A stretch of 64,000 nt of DNA from Paramarasmius palmivorus (lineage: Eukaryota; Basidiomycota; Agaricomycetes; Agaricales; Marasmiaceae), in assembly GCA_037176845.1 (NCBI GenBank), contig JAYKXP010000030.1, positions 372,001-436,000 on the forward strand, written 5' to 3'. Below, piece after piece: positions 31,901 through 43,514 of this stretch. Below the pieces are notes generated by a model. That model saw only the letters and a list, made by a program, of their open reading frames with translations, did not search any database and was not told where the DNA came from. Position 1 is the stretch's first letter. Each line of letters opens with the position of its first letter. The translations under genes were made by a program, and so were the position numbers.

Positions 31901-33608
31901 ATGACCATACAACAAAAACCCCAGGTTCAACCCAAATTCCCTTTCCTTCCTCAGACGCGCTCTCCAATAGAAAGACTATTCCGGTCAACCATCTCTCCCT
32001 CTGATCACCCAGTCGTCACACAGTTCCTTTCAGAAGCCGAGCAGGAGCTACAAGGGTACCAGGTCGAAATACACAAGCTGAAATCGCTATCCTTTTGTTG
32101 GAGCACAAGAGAGATGGGCTGAAGAAGACTATGGCCAAATGGCGATCCCTACTTGCACCAGTTCACAAACTGCCCCCAGAGATCCTGCAGTGCATCTTCT
32201 CTTTCACCTGCGATGTGAATTGGATTGCTCCAGCACCAGAAAAGACGTTACTTGAGCTGAAGTGGCCTGCAATCTTGGCCATATCTGCAACCTGCGGACG
32301 TTGGAGGGAAATAGCTCTATCAACGTCGTCGTTATGGTCGCAAATAGGCGTTGATATTGAAGATGTGTATCCGTTTTACCATGATAGGATGGTAGTGATG
32401 AAGGATCTTCTTCGCCTTTTTCATGAACGATCCAACTCATTTCTACTGTCGATTACCTTCAGGAGCGCCGGGATATGCTTTGAAGACCCTTTCTTACCCG
32501 TTTTGAAGGTTCTCGTAGAGGAATCCCACCGCTGGGAGAGACTTCATATCCGTGGGCTTTACGTGGACGACATACGCTGCAAGAAATTCCTTCCTATCCA
32601 AGGAAATTTGCCAAACCTCCGTGAATTGGAAGTCTTGGGCACCCGGGCCTATGACGATGACGAAGACTCTCTGTTGAGCCTATTCAAGGATTGCCCAAAA
32701 CCCTCAAGCCTTGCGCTCAGGCCTAGACTTCCAATCACAGCTCAATGTCCGCTACCGTGGCATCAGTTGACGACATTGCGGATGGTTCGTGGATCTATCG
32801 CAGAGGCAGTATCTATCCTCAATGTATGCCCAAATGTCAACAGCCTCGAATTGATCTCGTTGCAGGATGTTGACTTGGACGACGAGGAGCCCGAAGACCA
32901 GGTGGCATCGGGTGTCAAGAAACTGGCGCTTTCGGAAATTGAAGCCCCAAGTTGTTTCTCCTGCGTATTCGAGTATGTGACACTTCGTCAATTGTCTGAA
33001 CTACAGATTGTAGGTCGTAACATCCTCGGGGCTGCCACGGAATGGGAAAGTTGGGACGAAGAGGTCGTTACAGGCTTCCTCAATCGCTCTGGTTGTTCCA
33101 TCACTTTACTTACGTTGAAGTGGGTCCCGCTTTCCGACAAGCAGCTTCGCTTCTTCGCCTTCTTCGCCGCATGCCTCACCTCCAAACACTTTCCATCGAG
33201 GAATACCCCATGGAAAGGAAATCCGCGAACCAAATGATCACCCCGGCGTTCCTTCGTACGCTACGCGTAAACCACGAGCATGATGGGCCATTCCTTCCTC
33301 ATCTCACCAAACTCGAAATCGTCGTACATCCCGATGACCTGGACCACCGAACTCTAACTGAGACCATCATGTCACGTTGGATTCCTGATTCCACATACGC
33401 TTCAGATATTGGGGTCGATTGTATCAAGTCTTTCAGTGTAGTTCTCCTGAAGAAGAACAAGGGGGTCTTCAATACGATATTGGCTACTTTACGCTGGATG
33501 AACGATGTAGGGGCCAAGGTGATGATATTGGAGCGGGATTCAGGAAAGACCACTGGTGATACGAAAGGGAATGAGGCGAAGAAAAAAGGAGCAGTTCAGG
33601 CGGGGTAG
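31901..33608 (+). pseudogene. Frameshifted F-box-like gene (family copy 4)
   Basis: Family homology runs along the whole stretch but in three successive frames. From ATG 31901 to about 32085 the frame carries R-L-F-R-S-T-I-S-P-S-D. The second, from about 32085 to 33150, carries K-R-D-G-L-K-K, the F-box K-L-P-P-E-I-L-Q-C-I-F and C-G-R-W-R-E-I-A-L-S-T-S-S-L-W. The third, to the TAG at 33606, carries R-R-M-P-H-L-Q-T-L-S-I-E-E-Y. Each change fits loss of one base; the second falls in a slippery cttcttcgcc repeat. No GT-AG intron bridges either junction. It is either a young pseudogene or carries two assembly errors. Confidence 0.8.
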
Positions 33609-33904
33609 ATCCTTTTGGAATGTTTATGATGTATATCCTTGCCAGCTATGAGCATTCAGATAATATTCAGACTCAAGTACAAGGACTGAGACACTGAGAT
33701 ACATACCTATCTATTTATCTATCGAATCTCCTCTGTCCTCACCACCACCACCCCTTCATCTCAGATTGCGCTTCTCTCCTATTCAACCGCTCAAACAGTG
33801 AAAAATATCTCTTATTGATACTAATAGTGAATGTAAGTTCTCAGTTCGGGCTTATTGTGTCACCAAAGGGTTTGAATCCACGTTCTAGTTGTTCGTTTGT
33901 TCGC

Positions 33905-35584
33905 ATGAACACAACCACGAATCGTTCCCCTTCACCAAGCCGAAATACCCAGCTCAGCCATGCTCTCAACATTGATCGACTTTTTCGTGGAACGGTAGAC
34001 GCGTCAGATAAACCGGTTATCGAGCAAATGTTGAAGGAGGCGGAGGGGGAGCTCACAGGGTGCCACACGGAAATCAACAAAATAAAGGCATCTCTGTTCG
34101 CTTTGGAGCGTAAACGAGATGGATTGAAGAAGAAGATAGCAATATTTCGCTCATTAATGTCACCCATCCACCGACTGCCTCCCGAGGTTCTACGGATGAT
34201 CTTTCCCCTTACCCTTGTCGGTGGAGTAAATTGGCTCGATCCATCCTTCACTGCACCAGCTCTCGTACTTTCTGCGACTTGCGGACGCTGGCGGAGCATC
34301 GTACTATCAACACCATCCATATGGTCACGCATTGGAATCGATGCAGAGCAGTGGGAAGAGAAAAAAGATACGCTTGGCCTCAGCCATCTCATCCGGCTCT
34401 TCCTGGAACGATCTGACCAAGCGTTGCTCACGATCGAATTGTGCTTTGGTGACACAAGTCTGGACACCCGCATGCAGACATGCATAGAGGCGATTGTTTG
34501 CCATTCACGTCGATGGGAAAGCGTAGTATTCAGTGGCACTCGCTCGGACGTTATTGGCCATCCCGTCTTCCGCCCCATCAAAGGAAACTTACCCGTGCTC
34601 TCACATCTTGACGTGAATTGCTCCTCCAAGGCCGAAGACGATGAAACAATCGCAAGGTTTCGCTGTGACCTATTCGGCGTCTGTCCTAAACTTGCCTCTA
34701 TTGATGTGAGGCCAGACTGCCCAATCAACAAGCACTTCACTTTGCCGTGGTATCAGATTACTGCTCTCGTAGTTCGCGATACTTACTACAATATCGGACT
34801 TCCGTACTTGCGTCTATGTCCTCTGGTCGAATCTTTAGCGTTGCACCAAATTGGCGAGACTAGCGGTCGCCTACAGGGATGGGACGGTCCTGTCACATGC
34901 AATGCAAAGCAACTCTCGATAAAGGTCTTCACCAAGGAAGACTTTGCGACCCTCTTGCCCAATATGACTCTCAATGCACTATCTTCATTGGAAATTTGCG
35001 GCCGCAATAAAATTCAGTTTGAGGGTTGGGCTGAATGGAACAGCAAAGTCGTACCAGAATTCCTTTTCCGATCCGGTTGCATGTTAACTTCGCTCACTCT
35101 GAAGCATGTTCCGATCACTGATGGGCAAGCTATCCGCCTTCTTCACCAAGTATCGAGTCTGACGTACCTTCACCTCGAGGAGTATTGTATAATGGAGTCT
35201 CCTGCAACGAATCGTGTCGTTACCCGCGCCTTCTTCAACGAACTGATTGTTGATCACCAACGCCCGTCCTCAGCGCCGTTCCTCCCCCGTCTAAACTACA
35301 TCAAGTTCGTACTTCATTTCGAAGAGCAGGATCAACAACGACTTTTAAAAGCGTTGGCGTCCAGATGGATACCTGGGACCGCTTCCGAAGCCGGCGTCAG
35401 CTGCCTTAAAACCGTCGACGTAATTTTCATCGAGAGTCAGGACACGCAGGTGGAAGATCTAGTTGAAGAGCTGCAGTGGCTAAAGGAAGCGGGCATGTTA
35501 GTGAGAATAGCGGCGCGTATGTCCGAGGACTCAGACTCAGACTCAGAGTCGGACTCGGATGATGAGGATGCGGAGGAAAGCTAG
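33905..35584 (+). CDS. F-box-like/leucine-rich protein with acidic tail (family copy 5)
   Basis: Single exon, 559 residues from ATG 33905, the third tandem copy. It has the full family plan: I-D-R-L-F-R-G-T-V-D-A-S-D-K-P near residue 20, a coiled coil ending K-R-D-G-L-K-K-K, the F-box H-R-L-P-P-E-V-L-R-M-I-F and the LRR region (C-G-R-W-R-S-I, L-F-L-E-R-S-D-Q, L-P-W-Y-Q, R-S-G-C-M-L-T-S). Its unusual feature is a C-terminal run of Asp-Ser/Glu-Ser dipeptides, a possible casein-kinase-2 target or acidic interaction tail. The frame is open 90 bases upstream, but only this ATG gives the family start. Likely SCF adaptor, target unknown. Confidence 0.87.
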   Translation: MNTTTNRSPSPSRNTQLSHALNIDRLFRGTVDASDKPVIEQMLKEAEGELTGCHTEINKIKASLFALERKRDGLKKKIAIFRSLMSPIHRLPPEVLRMIFPLTLVGGVNWLDPSFTAPALVLSATCGRWRSIVLSTPSIWSRIGIDAEQWEEKKDTLGLSHLIRLFLERSDQALLTIELCFGDTSLDTRMQTCIEAIVCHSRRWESVVFSGTRSDVIGHPVFRPIKGNLPVLSHLDVNCSSKAEDDETIARFRCDLFGVCPKLASIDVRPDCPINKHFTLPWYQITALVVRDTYYNIGLPYLRLCPLVESLALHQIGETSGRLQGWDGPVTCNAKQLSIKVFTKEDFATLLPNMTLNALSSLEICGRNKIQFEGWAEWNSKVVPEFLFRSGCMLTSLTLKHVPITDGQAIRLLHQVSSLTYLHLEEYCIMESPATNRVVTRAFFNELIVDHQRPSSAPFLPRLNYIKFVLHFEEQDQQRLLKALASRWIPGTASEAGVSCLKTVDVIFIESQDTQVEDLVEELQWLKEAGMLVRIAARMSEDSDSDSESDSDDEDAEES

Positions 35585-36667
35585 TTGAAAGCCAGTTGAC
35601 GGTTAGTATCCTGTGTCCCATTAATGTAACACACTGGCAGACTACTGACATAAGCAGGTCTTGTTTCGTCTTGCAAGAGGACTCAAGTACTCAAGCCTCG
35701 AACGTTGAATGCTATAGCCTAGGGGTGAACGTTGAACCTTCGGTGGAAACTTAACCTTGGAATGGTCACTATGTATGATACTTTATGTAGAAGCCATGGT
35801 TCAATAAGACTAGAGCAATCGAGACACTAGCAAAGACTTTGATATTTAGATGAACACCTGGTCCCACAGCCCAATCTGCTCCGAAATCGGAATCAGCTGT
35901 CTGACTTACGGCCAGAGGCTTTATCGGAAGACCCACATTGGCTGGGAATGAAAAGTATGTTGGATACCACAAGATTCATCCAAGTGTTCTAACAGAACTT
36001 CAATTTGGCATAAAACCGATAACAAGTACACAGAAGCGCAGCGTTATAACACAGTAAAAAGGAAGTTGGAATTGCTAACAGCGAAGTAGGATAGCATGTG
36101 CGATAACACGACGACAGACGATGAATGGAAGTTAGTGCATGCGGATTACTATTTGTGAAGTAAACATATCCTTGAAAGCTGGCAAGTCGTGGGAAACAAG
36201 GGATTGGATGGGGGATGAATACTAACGTTTATGAAAACACGACGACTGTACAGTGCAATAGTCCCTGAAGAAATCTATCCCATGAATGAAGTCGGAATGC
36301 GTGGATCACAGATCGCAAATTGAAACAAGAATGAAGGGAAAGGTGACGGGTAGGTGTCTGTTGCCAAATGATTTCGGGCTGAACGTGAGTCACAGGGAGG
36401 TTTTCTGTGCTCACGTGGGAGTGGTAGAAGAGCAAGCGGGGTTGTTTTGGTTTAGAGGGTGATTAAGGAGAACGCAATAGGACGTGCAAATCCTGAAGAA
36501 ACGCTGTGCATGATGGAATAAATAGCTCCGTGAATGTCGTTGAGTTTGGCTGATAAGCGGCATTAAGAAACGCATCAAAAGAAAAAGTCCGCCAGAGGGA
36601 CTAAGCTGGAATGCATAAGGGATGTAATAACGTATTCGGGGAATGAGCGAGAGGAACGAGAAGAGCT
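35585..36667. other. Convergent intergenic region, no gene seen
   Basis: About 1.1 kb between the stop of the F-box gene and the stop of the RING/RRM gene. Only short frames (up to 74 codons) without splice or domain support. The right part probably holds the 3' UTR of the minus-strand gene. Confidence 0.45.
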
Positions 36668-39600
36668 TTAACGCATTGCCGACAACCTCTGGGCAAGAGC
36701 CTCGACCAAGTGTGGCTCAACTCCAAACTCTTTGGCAAGATCACCAAGCGAGGGTGCTGGACGTTCAGAGGTGGCATCGTTGACCGAGGATGGGCTGGCA
36801 CCAATGTGGGCACTCTCAGCAGTCATCTCATTAGATGGCAAAGGCGACACGCGGTCTGACCTAGTCGAAGCAGCAGTGGCACTGCTTGGGGTGCCAGGAG
36901 TACGGAAGGCCGCAAAACCTGACTCGTCAAACCCACTTTCATCGCCATCATCCTCATCATCAGCATCGCCAGAGATTGAATTGAAGCTCCTGGACGAATG
37001 AGCGGGGGAGCCGGTAAGGATGGACATGGAATGAGAAGTGTTCAAGCGAGATCTGGGTCGGGAGTAGTGAGAGCCTCGCGAGGACACTGACGGAGAGCGG
37101 CTGTGGGCAGCCATGCGTCGCGAAAGAACCACGGACGATGGTGAAGAAGCCAAGGACCTGGAATCTCCTGTGAGCACACTTTGTTCACCGGCGTGGTGAC
37201 GAGCTGCCCTCATGAGCTGATTGATTTTCTTGACCTGCACAGTGGTGAATGCTACAAAAGGACGAGTTCATCAACGGGAACTGTTTGACGAAGAGTATCA
37301 CGAACCTTGGCATCGCAGACTTGCGTTGACTAGGTCATCAACTAATTCTGGGTTATACTCATCGTCGTTCTTTCTCGCCTCAACACGAGCCATAAGAACT
37401 TGAATGGCAGCTAGAGGCCCAAGTCAGTCAATTGTACGAGAGACGGTGACCATTACGTACCGAAGGTAACGTCAAATAACACATCCCTCAGGTTACCGGA
37501 CCAGAAAACCCGACTGTCGACATCTGCAGGGAACTTGTGCAATACACTGATGAGCGAGTGGAATGGTAGGCATGGTACTTTGAGGAAATGGGCCTAACGA
37601 ACAAGCAAACAATCAGACCGACGAAATGGAGAAATAGAAACACGGAACCTACATCTGGACTACGGATCAAGTACAACAGTGCAGCCACCTCATTCTCAGT
37701 CATCAGTCCGCTTTCCAGCGCACCAATGACACGATCGTTGTCGAGGCCAGCAAGCGACGGCCGAGAGCCATCGAACGAGCCTTGCCACGCTGGGAACAGC
37801 TATAAGGGGATGAGCATTGCATTCCAGCTACTTGGAAAAAATAAATGCTCACAGCGCTCATCAACTCTTGCTGAGAACTTCGTGTCACTGTTACACCTCG
37901 TGCACGTCTACCCTTCCCTAAGACGCTTCCCCGCAGTTTGGGTTTCCCGCCATTGGTCTTGGCTTCCCCTCGGAGAATTGCACCGGCAATCTCTTCTCCA
38001 TCGACTTCAACGAAAGCATGACTCAACGTTTTGCCCTTGCGGTCGAGGAGAACATGCACACGCTGGACAGGTTGCTGAAGCCAAGCAGCAATTCGAGGCG
38101 GGGTGATATCCTGTGAATTGAAGCTCGGATTAGCATTCACAGGGAACAGCAACGGATAAAGGCTTACCCAAGGAACATTATCAATCCGAAGGACTACAGC
38201 ATCTTTCCTTGAGGACGAAGGCTCTCCTGCCGAAGCAGCATCACGTCCTTGAACTTGACTACGGTCATAGGAGTTGCTCCTTGGTGGTGGAGTACTCGCC
38301 CTAATAGAATTGTCGTCGGCACCGAATGCACCGACTGAAAACACGTCATCTGGATCAAAGTCGGGCATGTAGCCATTGAACTCGAAGGCACTGTCGAGCC
38401 CACTGGCTGCACTACCAGGAGAAGAGAACAATGGCTCCATAAAGCTTTTGCCCCTCTCTATGGTCGACTTCCTTCCAGACACAGGCTTTCTGGAGTCATC
38501 CACAGAGCTCGAGATAGAGGTATTGGCACTACCAGTGACATTGCTGCTACTGATCAGCTTGAAGTCGACCACACCTTGTTTGCACGAGGCACACTCCATA
38601 TCCTTCTCTCCAACGATGTTCAGCGCACTTGTCAGGCATGCTGAGCACAGTGGGTGACCACATGGGCTAAGAATGGCCAGACGTGTCAGATTGGTGCGTG
38701 AGCATACTGCGCAGGAAGTCGGCGTTTGACCATCAGTGGCGTTTGCCATCGAGGATGCTGCCTGTCCCGAAGAAGGATCGGAGATTGGAGCGTTCATGGT
38801 GGATGCACTAGAAGTGCGTTCGACAGCATAACCATTTTGATGTACGTTAGATGAATCACCATTATGCAACGGGACTGACGGTGCGAGAGGGGACGGCGTT
38901 AAGGACGGGGGTAAGGGGTGAGACATGGAAGGAATGGGTGAAGACTGGCTCTGCATAGAGCCCATGGGTTGACGAGGATTAACAGCAATATGGTTAGGCA
39001 TGGGCGCTAAGTGATTTCCCAGCGGCTGCGTGAAACCTGGCTGGTTTTGGTTCTGAAGATGATTCGTTCCTCGGAGCCCGACATTCATCGGCAAAGCAAG
39101 TCCGGGAGGAGCCCGGTTGGCATAAGCCATCTGCTGCTGGTATTGGTTGAAGTGATGTTCAACGCTGTCTGCGATCCTGCCATTGAGTGCACTACCAGCA
39201 CCGACGGTACCAGGACCACCATATGGGTCAGCGAAGGTAGGTTGGCCAAAGAGGGAGAGCACAGCAGGACTCATGTGATAGCCTTGGTGTTGGAAGTTGG
39301 CGGTGTGTGAGAGAGGTTGGTGTTGTGCGAGGCTGGAGAGCTGTGGGTTGCCAACAGATGGGTATTCGTATTCCATGCTGTCATCGACACCCTTGAGTTC
39401 CAGCCCATGCTGTTGGTCATTTTCGTACTCGTATTCATATTCGTAATCGTTTTCGTCGATGTCGAAAAGTTCGAAAGAGGCGTCGCCGCTGACGTTTGTG
39501 GGTATATTTTGAGAGGCAGTGGGTACCTAGATATGGAGTCAAGTGAGCAAGATATGTAATTTTATGACATTGCATCACGAACCACGCCAAAAGCTTCTCG

Positions 39601-40376
39601 TTTTCTAAGTTGAGGAGGATCGGTGAGACTTCCTTTCAGGCGAAGTTGTTGGGCCAAATTACGTTTGGGAGGTGGTGTAGCAGTATTGGGGTTGAGAGAA
39701 GACAATGTTCGACGAACGAGAGGGGAAGTGGGTTGGAGGCGACGGTTGACAGGTGTTCGTGGTACGTTGGGAACTGGAGGAAGAACGCCAGCGTTGGACT
39801 GGGAGAATGCCCTACGACGTTGCGTAGTCATAAACATCTGGGGTGAGGGCACTGTCGAAACTCTAGTCAGCTAATCTGTAAGAGAACGAGCTTGGAACTA
39901 AATTGACCTTCATCTGGGTTGGTGAAGCCAGAGGTATCTGACAATGAAACTGTATGCGCACAAGTTAGCTCGTCATTATGCAAGAAAAACACAAGAAAAA
40001 GGGTCTTACTGTCAGCGTCATCGAGATAAGAGTCGTCTGCTGCTACCTTGATACCGTTCTCGGTCGCACGGTTTCGCCAGTTGTGGGTCAGATCTGCGAT
40101 ACTGCTGCTGCTGCTCCTCATATGACTCGAGAGCCGCGATACTTGGGGAGAGCTAAAAGAAGGCCGCTTTATAGCTGGTGAAATATTTGCGACACTGTTC
40201 GGGGTCGCTAGAGACGATGCAGGGCTTGGATTTGAGGAAGAAAATGAGCGAAGACTAAGGGGAGTATAGGGAGAAGGGGGAGAAACAGGGTCACGGATAT
40301 AAGGATGAGAAACAGAGTGAACATGAGGGTTGTGAGCGCTGCGGGTTGAGCGCTGTGGGGTTGCTGGATTCGCCAT
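36668..40376 (-). CDS. RING-finger plus RRM protein, 1087 aa
   Basis: Nine exons, complement of 36668..37251, 37306..37410, 37461..37593, 37653..37799, 37853..38110, 38168..39526, 39583..39851, 39908..39949 and 40010..40376, sum to 1088 codons. In order: a Ser/Pro-rich N-terminus; an acidic Tyr/Glu stretch near residue 255; a proline-rich region; a C4HC3/C3HC4-like RING (C-A-V-C, C-G-H-P-L-C, C-A-S-C) near residue 500; and an RRM-like fold from V-V-L-R-I-D-N-V-P-W through L-S-H-A-F-V-E-V. A helical region follows, then a Ser-rich tail ending L-A-Q-R-L-S-A-M-R. RING plus RRM suggests an E3 ligase acting on RNA or RNPs, but I cannot name an orthologue. The 57-nt intron 38111..38167 has no in-frame stop, so retention would add 19 residues. 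Confidence 0.82.
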
Positions 40377-40726
40377 CGTCGTCGTCGTCGTCGGAGAGAA
40401 ACAGAAAACCAACGTACTGATGACCTTTATATCGCGGTCACGCACATGTGATGTGACGGTTGCTGCCACGTGGTCAACGCGTCGACGCGCCATCAACAAA
40501 AAGTTACAAAACGTTCGAGGCACTATACCAGGCACATCTCTATAGGCTAATTTACATCTCTAGGTGCAGGAACTGCCAGAATTGAGTGCTAATACATCTA
40601 TAAACATGCGTAAAAATGTTGCTAGAACAGTCAAGGCACCTTTTGCAGCTGCTCAACGCGTCAATATAGGCGTATAGGGAAATATCAGCAACTTACAGCA
40701 ACTCTGGAAGAAGTTTGCACTGAACC
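40377..40726. other. Promoter of RING/RRM gene and 3' end of secreted gene
   Basis: 350 bases of tandem minus-strand spacer. A GTC-rich trinucleotide run (CGTCGTCGTCGT near 40377..40391) sits directly upstream of the RING/RRM ATG. Nothing else recognised. Confidence 0.4.
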
Positions 40727-41334
40727 TTAGGCAGACCCGTTGGCAAAGCCAATGAACCTTCCGATGAGCCCACCGGAGCCTTTGGCACCACCAGTCAACT
40801 TGCCTCCAGCACCGCCAGCCATTCCAACAGCACCACCCGCCTCACCTGCAACGTTACCAGCACCACCAAGTTCACCGGTCACTTCTCCTGCGCCGCCAAT
40901 CTCTCCAGCACCATCGACCTCTCCAGTCAAGTCACCGGCACCACCCAGAGAGCCTGACATATCACCTGCAACTCCACCGGTCATGTCACCCTCAAGACCA
41001 CCTGAAGCGCCTCCAGAGACACTTGCACTACCTTCGGCATCCATGTCCGCACCGCCCTCAGCACTGACTGAAGCATCACCATCGACGCTGGCATCAGCGC
41101 TGCCTGAAGGGGCGACAGTACTTGCCCTTCCGTAAACATCAGGGAAAGAAGGGGCTGTGTAGAATGAATGTTCATAAGTAAAACCACGTCATAATCACGG
41201 AATGACAATCAAGGTGAAAAGATGAATGTACCTTTTTGAACACTGCCAACCAAAGCACCATCTGCCAACGGCAAGGCACAGACCATGCTGACCGCAGCGA
41301 GGGCAACGAACAAAACAGAGCGGATGGGAGCCAT
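40727..41334 (-). CDS. Secreted glycine/alanine-rich repeat protein
   Basis: Exons, complement of 40727..41154 and 41232..41334 (77-nt intron), give 176 residues. A signal peptide is evident at the start (R-S-V-L-F-V-A-L-A-A-V-S-M-V-C-A). After a short polar part the chain becomes a Gly/Ala/Glu/Thr tract built of imperfect units such as G-G-A-G-E-(V/L)-T-G-E and G-D-M-(T/S)-G. It ends with a more hydrophobic G-R-F-I-G-F-A. No cysteines remain in the mature part. Such tracts suggest a flexible wall-associated or matrix protein. No domain is recognised and the function is unknown. On the plus strand the repeat reads as a Pro/Ser-rich open frame, which I regard as a shadow. Confidence 0.75.
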
Positions 41335-42808
41335 TGTTGGTTTACTTTGTAGAATGAGAAAATCGAATGTGTCTGGTACTTTCAGCCCAAGGTCAGCTTG
41401 CTTTTATGCATTGGGTTCGATCTACGTACTTCCTTCTAATGCCAGAAATACAACTATTGAGACACAACAGCCAAACGCATCCTTATGGACACGTACGATG
41501 ATCTTGTTCGTCGTGGAACCCATCACAGTGGGGTCCTTGCGAGCACTGCAAATTGGAAGGCATGATTAACATCAGGCTAGCCAATCCCAGTCAACGACGC
41601 ACCTCGCAGTAGCGTCCGCTCCGCACAGAAGATCGCAGCACTTCTACATCAGGCATGGAATGGTGATCCTTGGGCATGGCAGCCAAATATGGTTCGGTTC
41701 AGCTGTTTCGCAACACCGATTCACTGAAAAGGTTGGTCACTCTCGGGCGAGACTTACAAGCGTCAGAGAACACACCATCGACAAATTTCCATGGTAAATA
41801 GAGGATCCGCAAACACTCCTACTGCAAACGACAACATCGAAGACGAGCTAGAAAAAAAAACGATCTCCGAAGGTCAAATAGGTAAAGCCGAATTGCGTGA
41901 ATCTCAGCGCACCTGAACTGGGAAAAGCTTTTCTTTCGGACATAACAGTAACTCAGACTTGCGAGCGAATTTGTGGTACTGGTTCGAACATGGTCTTGAT
42001 GGTGCGGAGGAAAGGAGTTTACATAAATTAAAATTTTGCCGCCCATTCCGACGTCACTCTCACCGCTACCCCCATGTCCGTTTCCATCGTCAATGTCGAA
42101 AGTTTGGTATGCTTCCCCACTCTTCATTGCTGGAATAGAGTTCACAATGTGATAGCTCATATATTCAGCCTGTTGGTCTGTTCCTCTAGTTTGCCTCGGC
42201 CTCCGATTCGGTCCGTAGCTTGACTGGTGTCACCTACGTTCACATCTCCAAGCAGCCGCCAAACATGGTGATCTCGAGTAACCCAATCATCGGCTAGACT
42301 CGCTTCCCCGAGCCTGAATGGAGTGAACCTCTTCAAGAAGACGCCGTCCAGACGTCTCGCTCCATGACGATCCGCTACAAGACGAAACTTCACAAGGCCT
42401 CTTTCGACCGAGAGTGCTCAGATTTACCTCTCATCAGGCCGTCCCGAGTTAGACTCGCGAACGCTCGTCAGGTGTAGACCGACTGTGAGGAGCTACATTC
42501 GCGCATCTGTAGACAGATCGACGACTACAAGTCTCAGACCTGCGAACCGCAGTAGCTCGATCCAGGATGACTCCTCTTTGGTACGTTTTCATCTTCGAGG
42601 CCGCGCCTATCTATACACAAGCGAATAATGCTATTGTAGGCTAGTTCGCCGTCCATTCTGTCTGCCAAACGCATTTTGATACCCGAAATTCTCAATATTC
42701 TGGGTGTTTCAATTCGTTATGTAAGTGTTCGCCCCCACGAACCTTGCCGTTTCCATCTTGTTCACACGTGCATAGTCATATCGTCGCACTTCCATTACCA
42801 CCACAAGC
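41335..42808. other. Intergenic, about 1.5 kb, no gene supported
   Basis: Contains two minus-strand frames (41819..42160, 42157..42393) without recognisable domains or splice logic, and a GC-richer stretch near 42160..42620 that may be a degraded coding fragment. I could not relate it to any gene in the window. Confidence 0.4.
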
Positions 42809-43307
42809 ATGTCTCTCAACCAAGACTCCGAACAACCTACAAACCGAGGAGGATGCTACTGCGGTGCGCTGACATACAGTGTCACCGGGAAACCTCTCCT
42901 GGCCGCCTATTGCCACTGCACACAATGTCAAAAGCTTACCGGTGCGTGTTTTGAGTTTATCAAGATCAACGCCTTGCTCATAATCGACAGGCTGCCCCTT
43001 CATCCATTCAATCCATTTCGATCCCTCTGCCTTCCAATGGACACACATTGGCGGCGATGCGGCGTGGGATGTATATCAAGTCAAAGATAAACCCGCGATG
43101 AATAGATATCGCTGCAAGACGTGCGGGGCTTGCGTGGCGATGTTTCATGATCAGTTCAAGAGATGGTGTATCTGGGGAGCACAGCTGGAACATGTAGCCG
43201 AGGAACTCAAGCCCAAGGTGCATGTGTTCTACGATACAAGGTTGTTGGACGTGAATGATGGATTGGACAAGTGGGAAGGAATTCCAGGCAGGTCGAAGAA
43301 ATTGTGA
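42809..43307 (+). CDS. GFA/CENP-V-fold zinc protein
   Basis: Exons 42809..42941 and 42991..43307 (49-nt intron) give 149 residues. The GFA (glutathione-dependent formaldehyde-activating, CENP-V) zinc pattern is complete: G-G-C-Y-C-G-A-L-T-Y near residue 15, C-H-C-T-Q-C-Q-K near residue 36, and C-K-T-C-G-A-C-V-A after the splice, with H-V-F-Y-D-T-R and an aromatic-rich D-K-W-E-G near the end. Family members bind two zincs; only some act on S-hydroxymethylglutathione, so the enzymatic role is uncertain. Splicing restores G-C-P-F-I-H-S in place of the usual G-S-P-F strand. No signal peptide, so probably cytosolic. Confidence 0.88.
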
Positions 43308-43514
43308 GAGTATGTAATATGGTTTGTGGCACGGTGAATCTTGGATCTGTCGATTGTTCAGAGTGTATTTCCTACTTTGCAAGGAACGTTGACGGGACAC
43401 TTCAACCTGACGTTGCGGAGAGCGATCCTTCGCGAATTGAAGATTTGATAATAAAAACGATGTTGGTTCAAACTATTGAATAGCACATTATAGATTATAC
43501 AGTAGACATGCGTT

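Noticed and set aside
40740..41135. Plus-strand Pro/Ser-rich frame over the glycine-rich gene
   Set aside because: It is the complement of Gly/Ala codons; the minus strand has a signal peptide and an intron in phase.
41819..42393. Two adjacent minus-strand frames resembling a possible small gene
   Set aside because: No splice arrangement joins them convincingly and no motif is recognisable; kept as intergenic.
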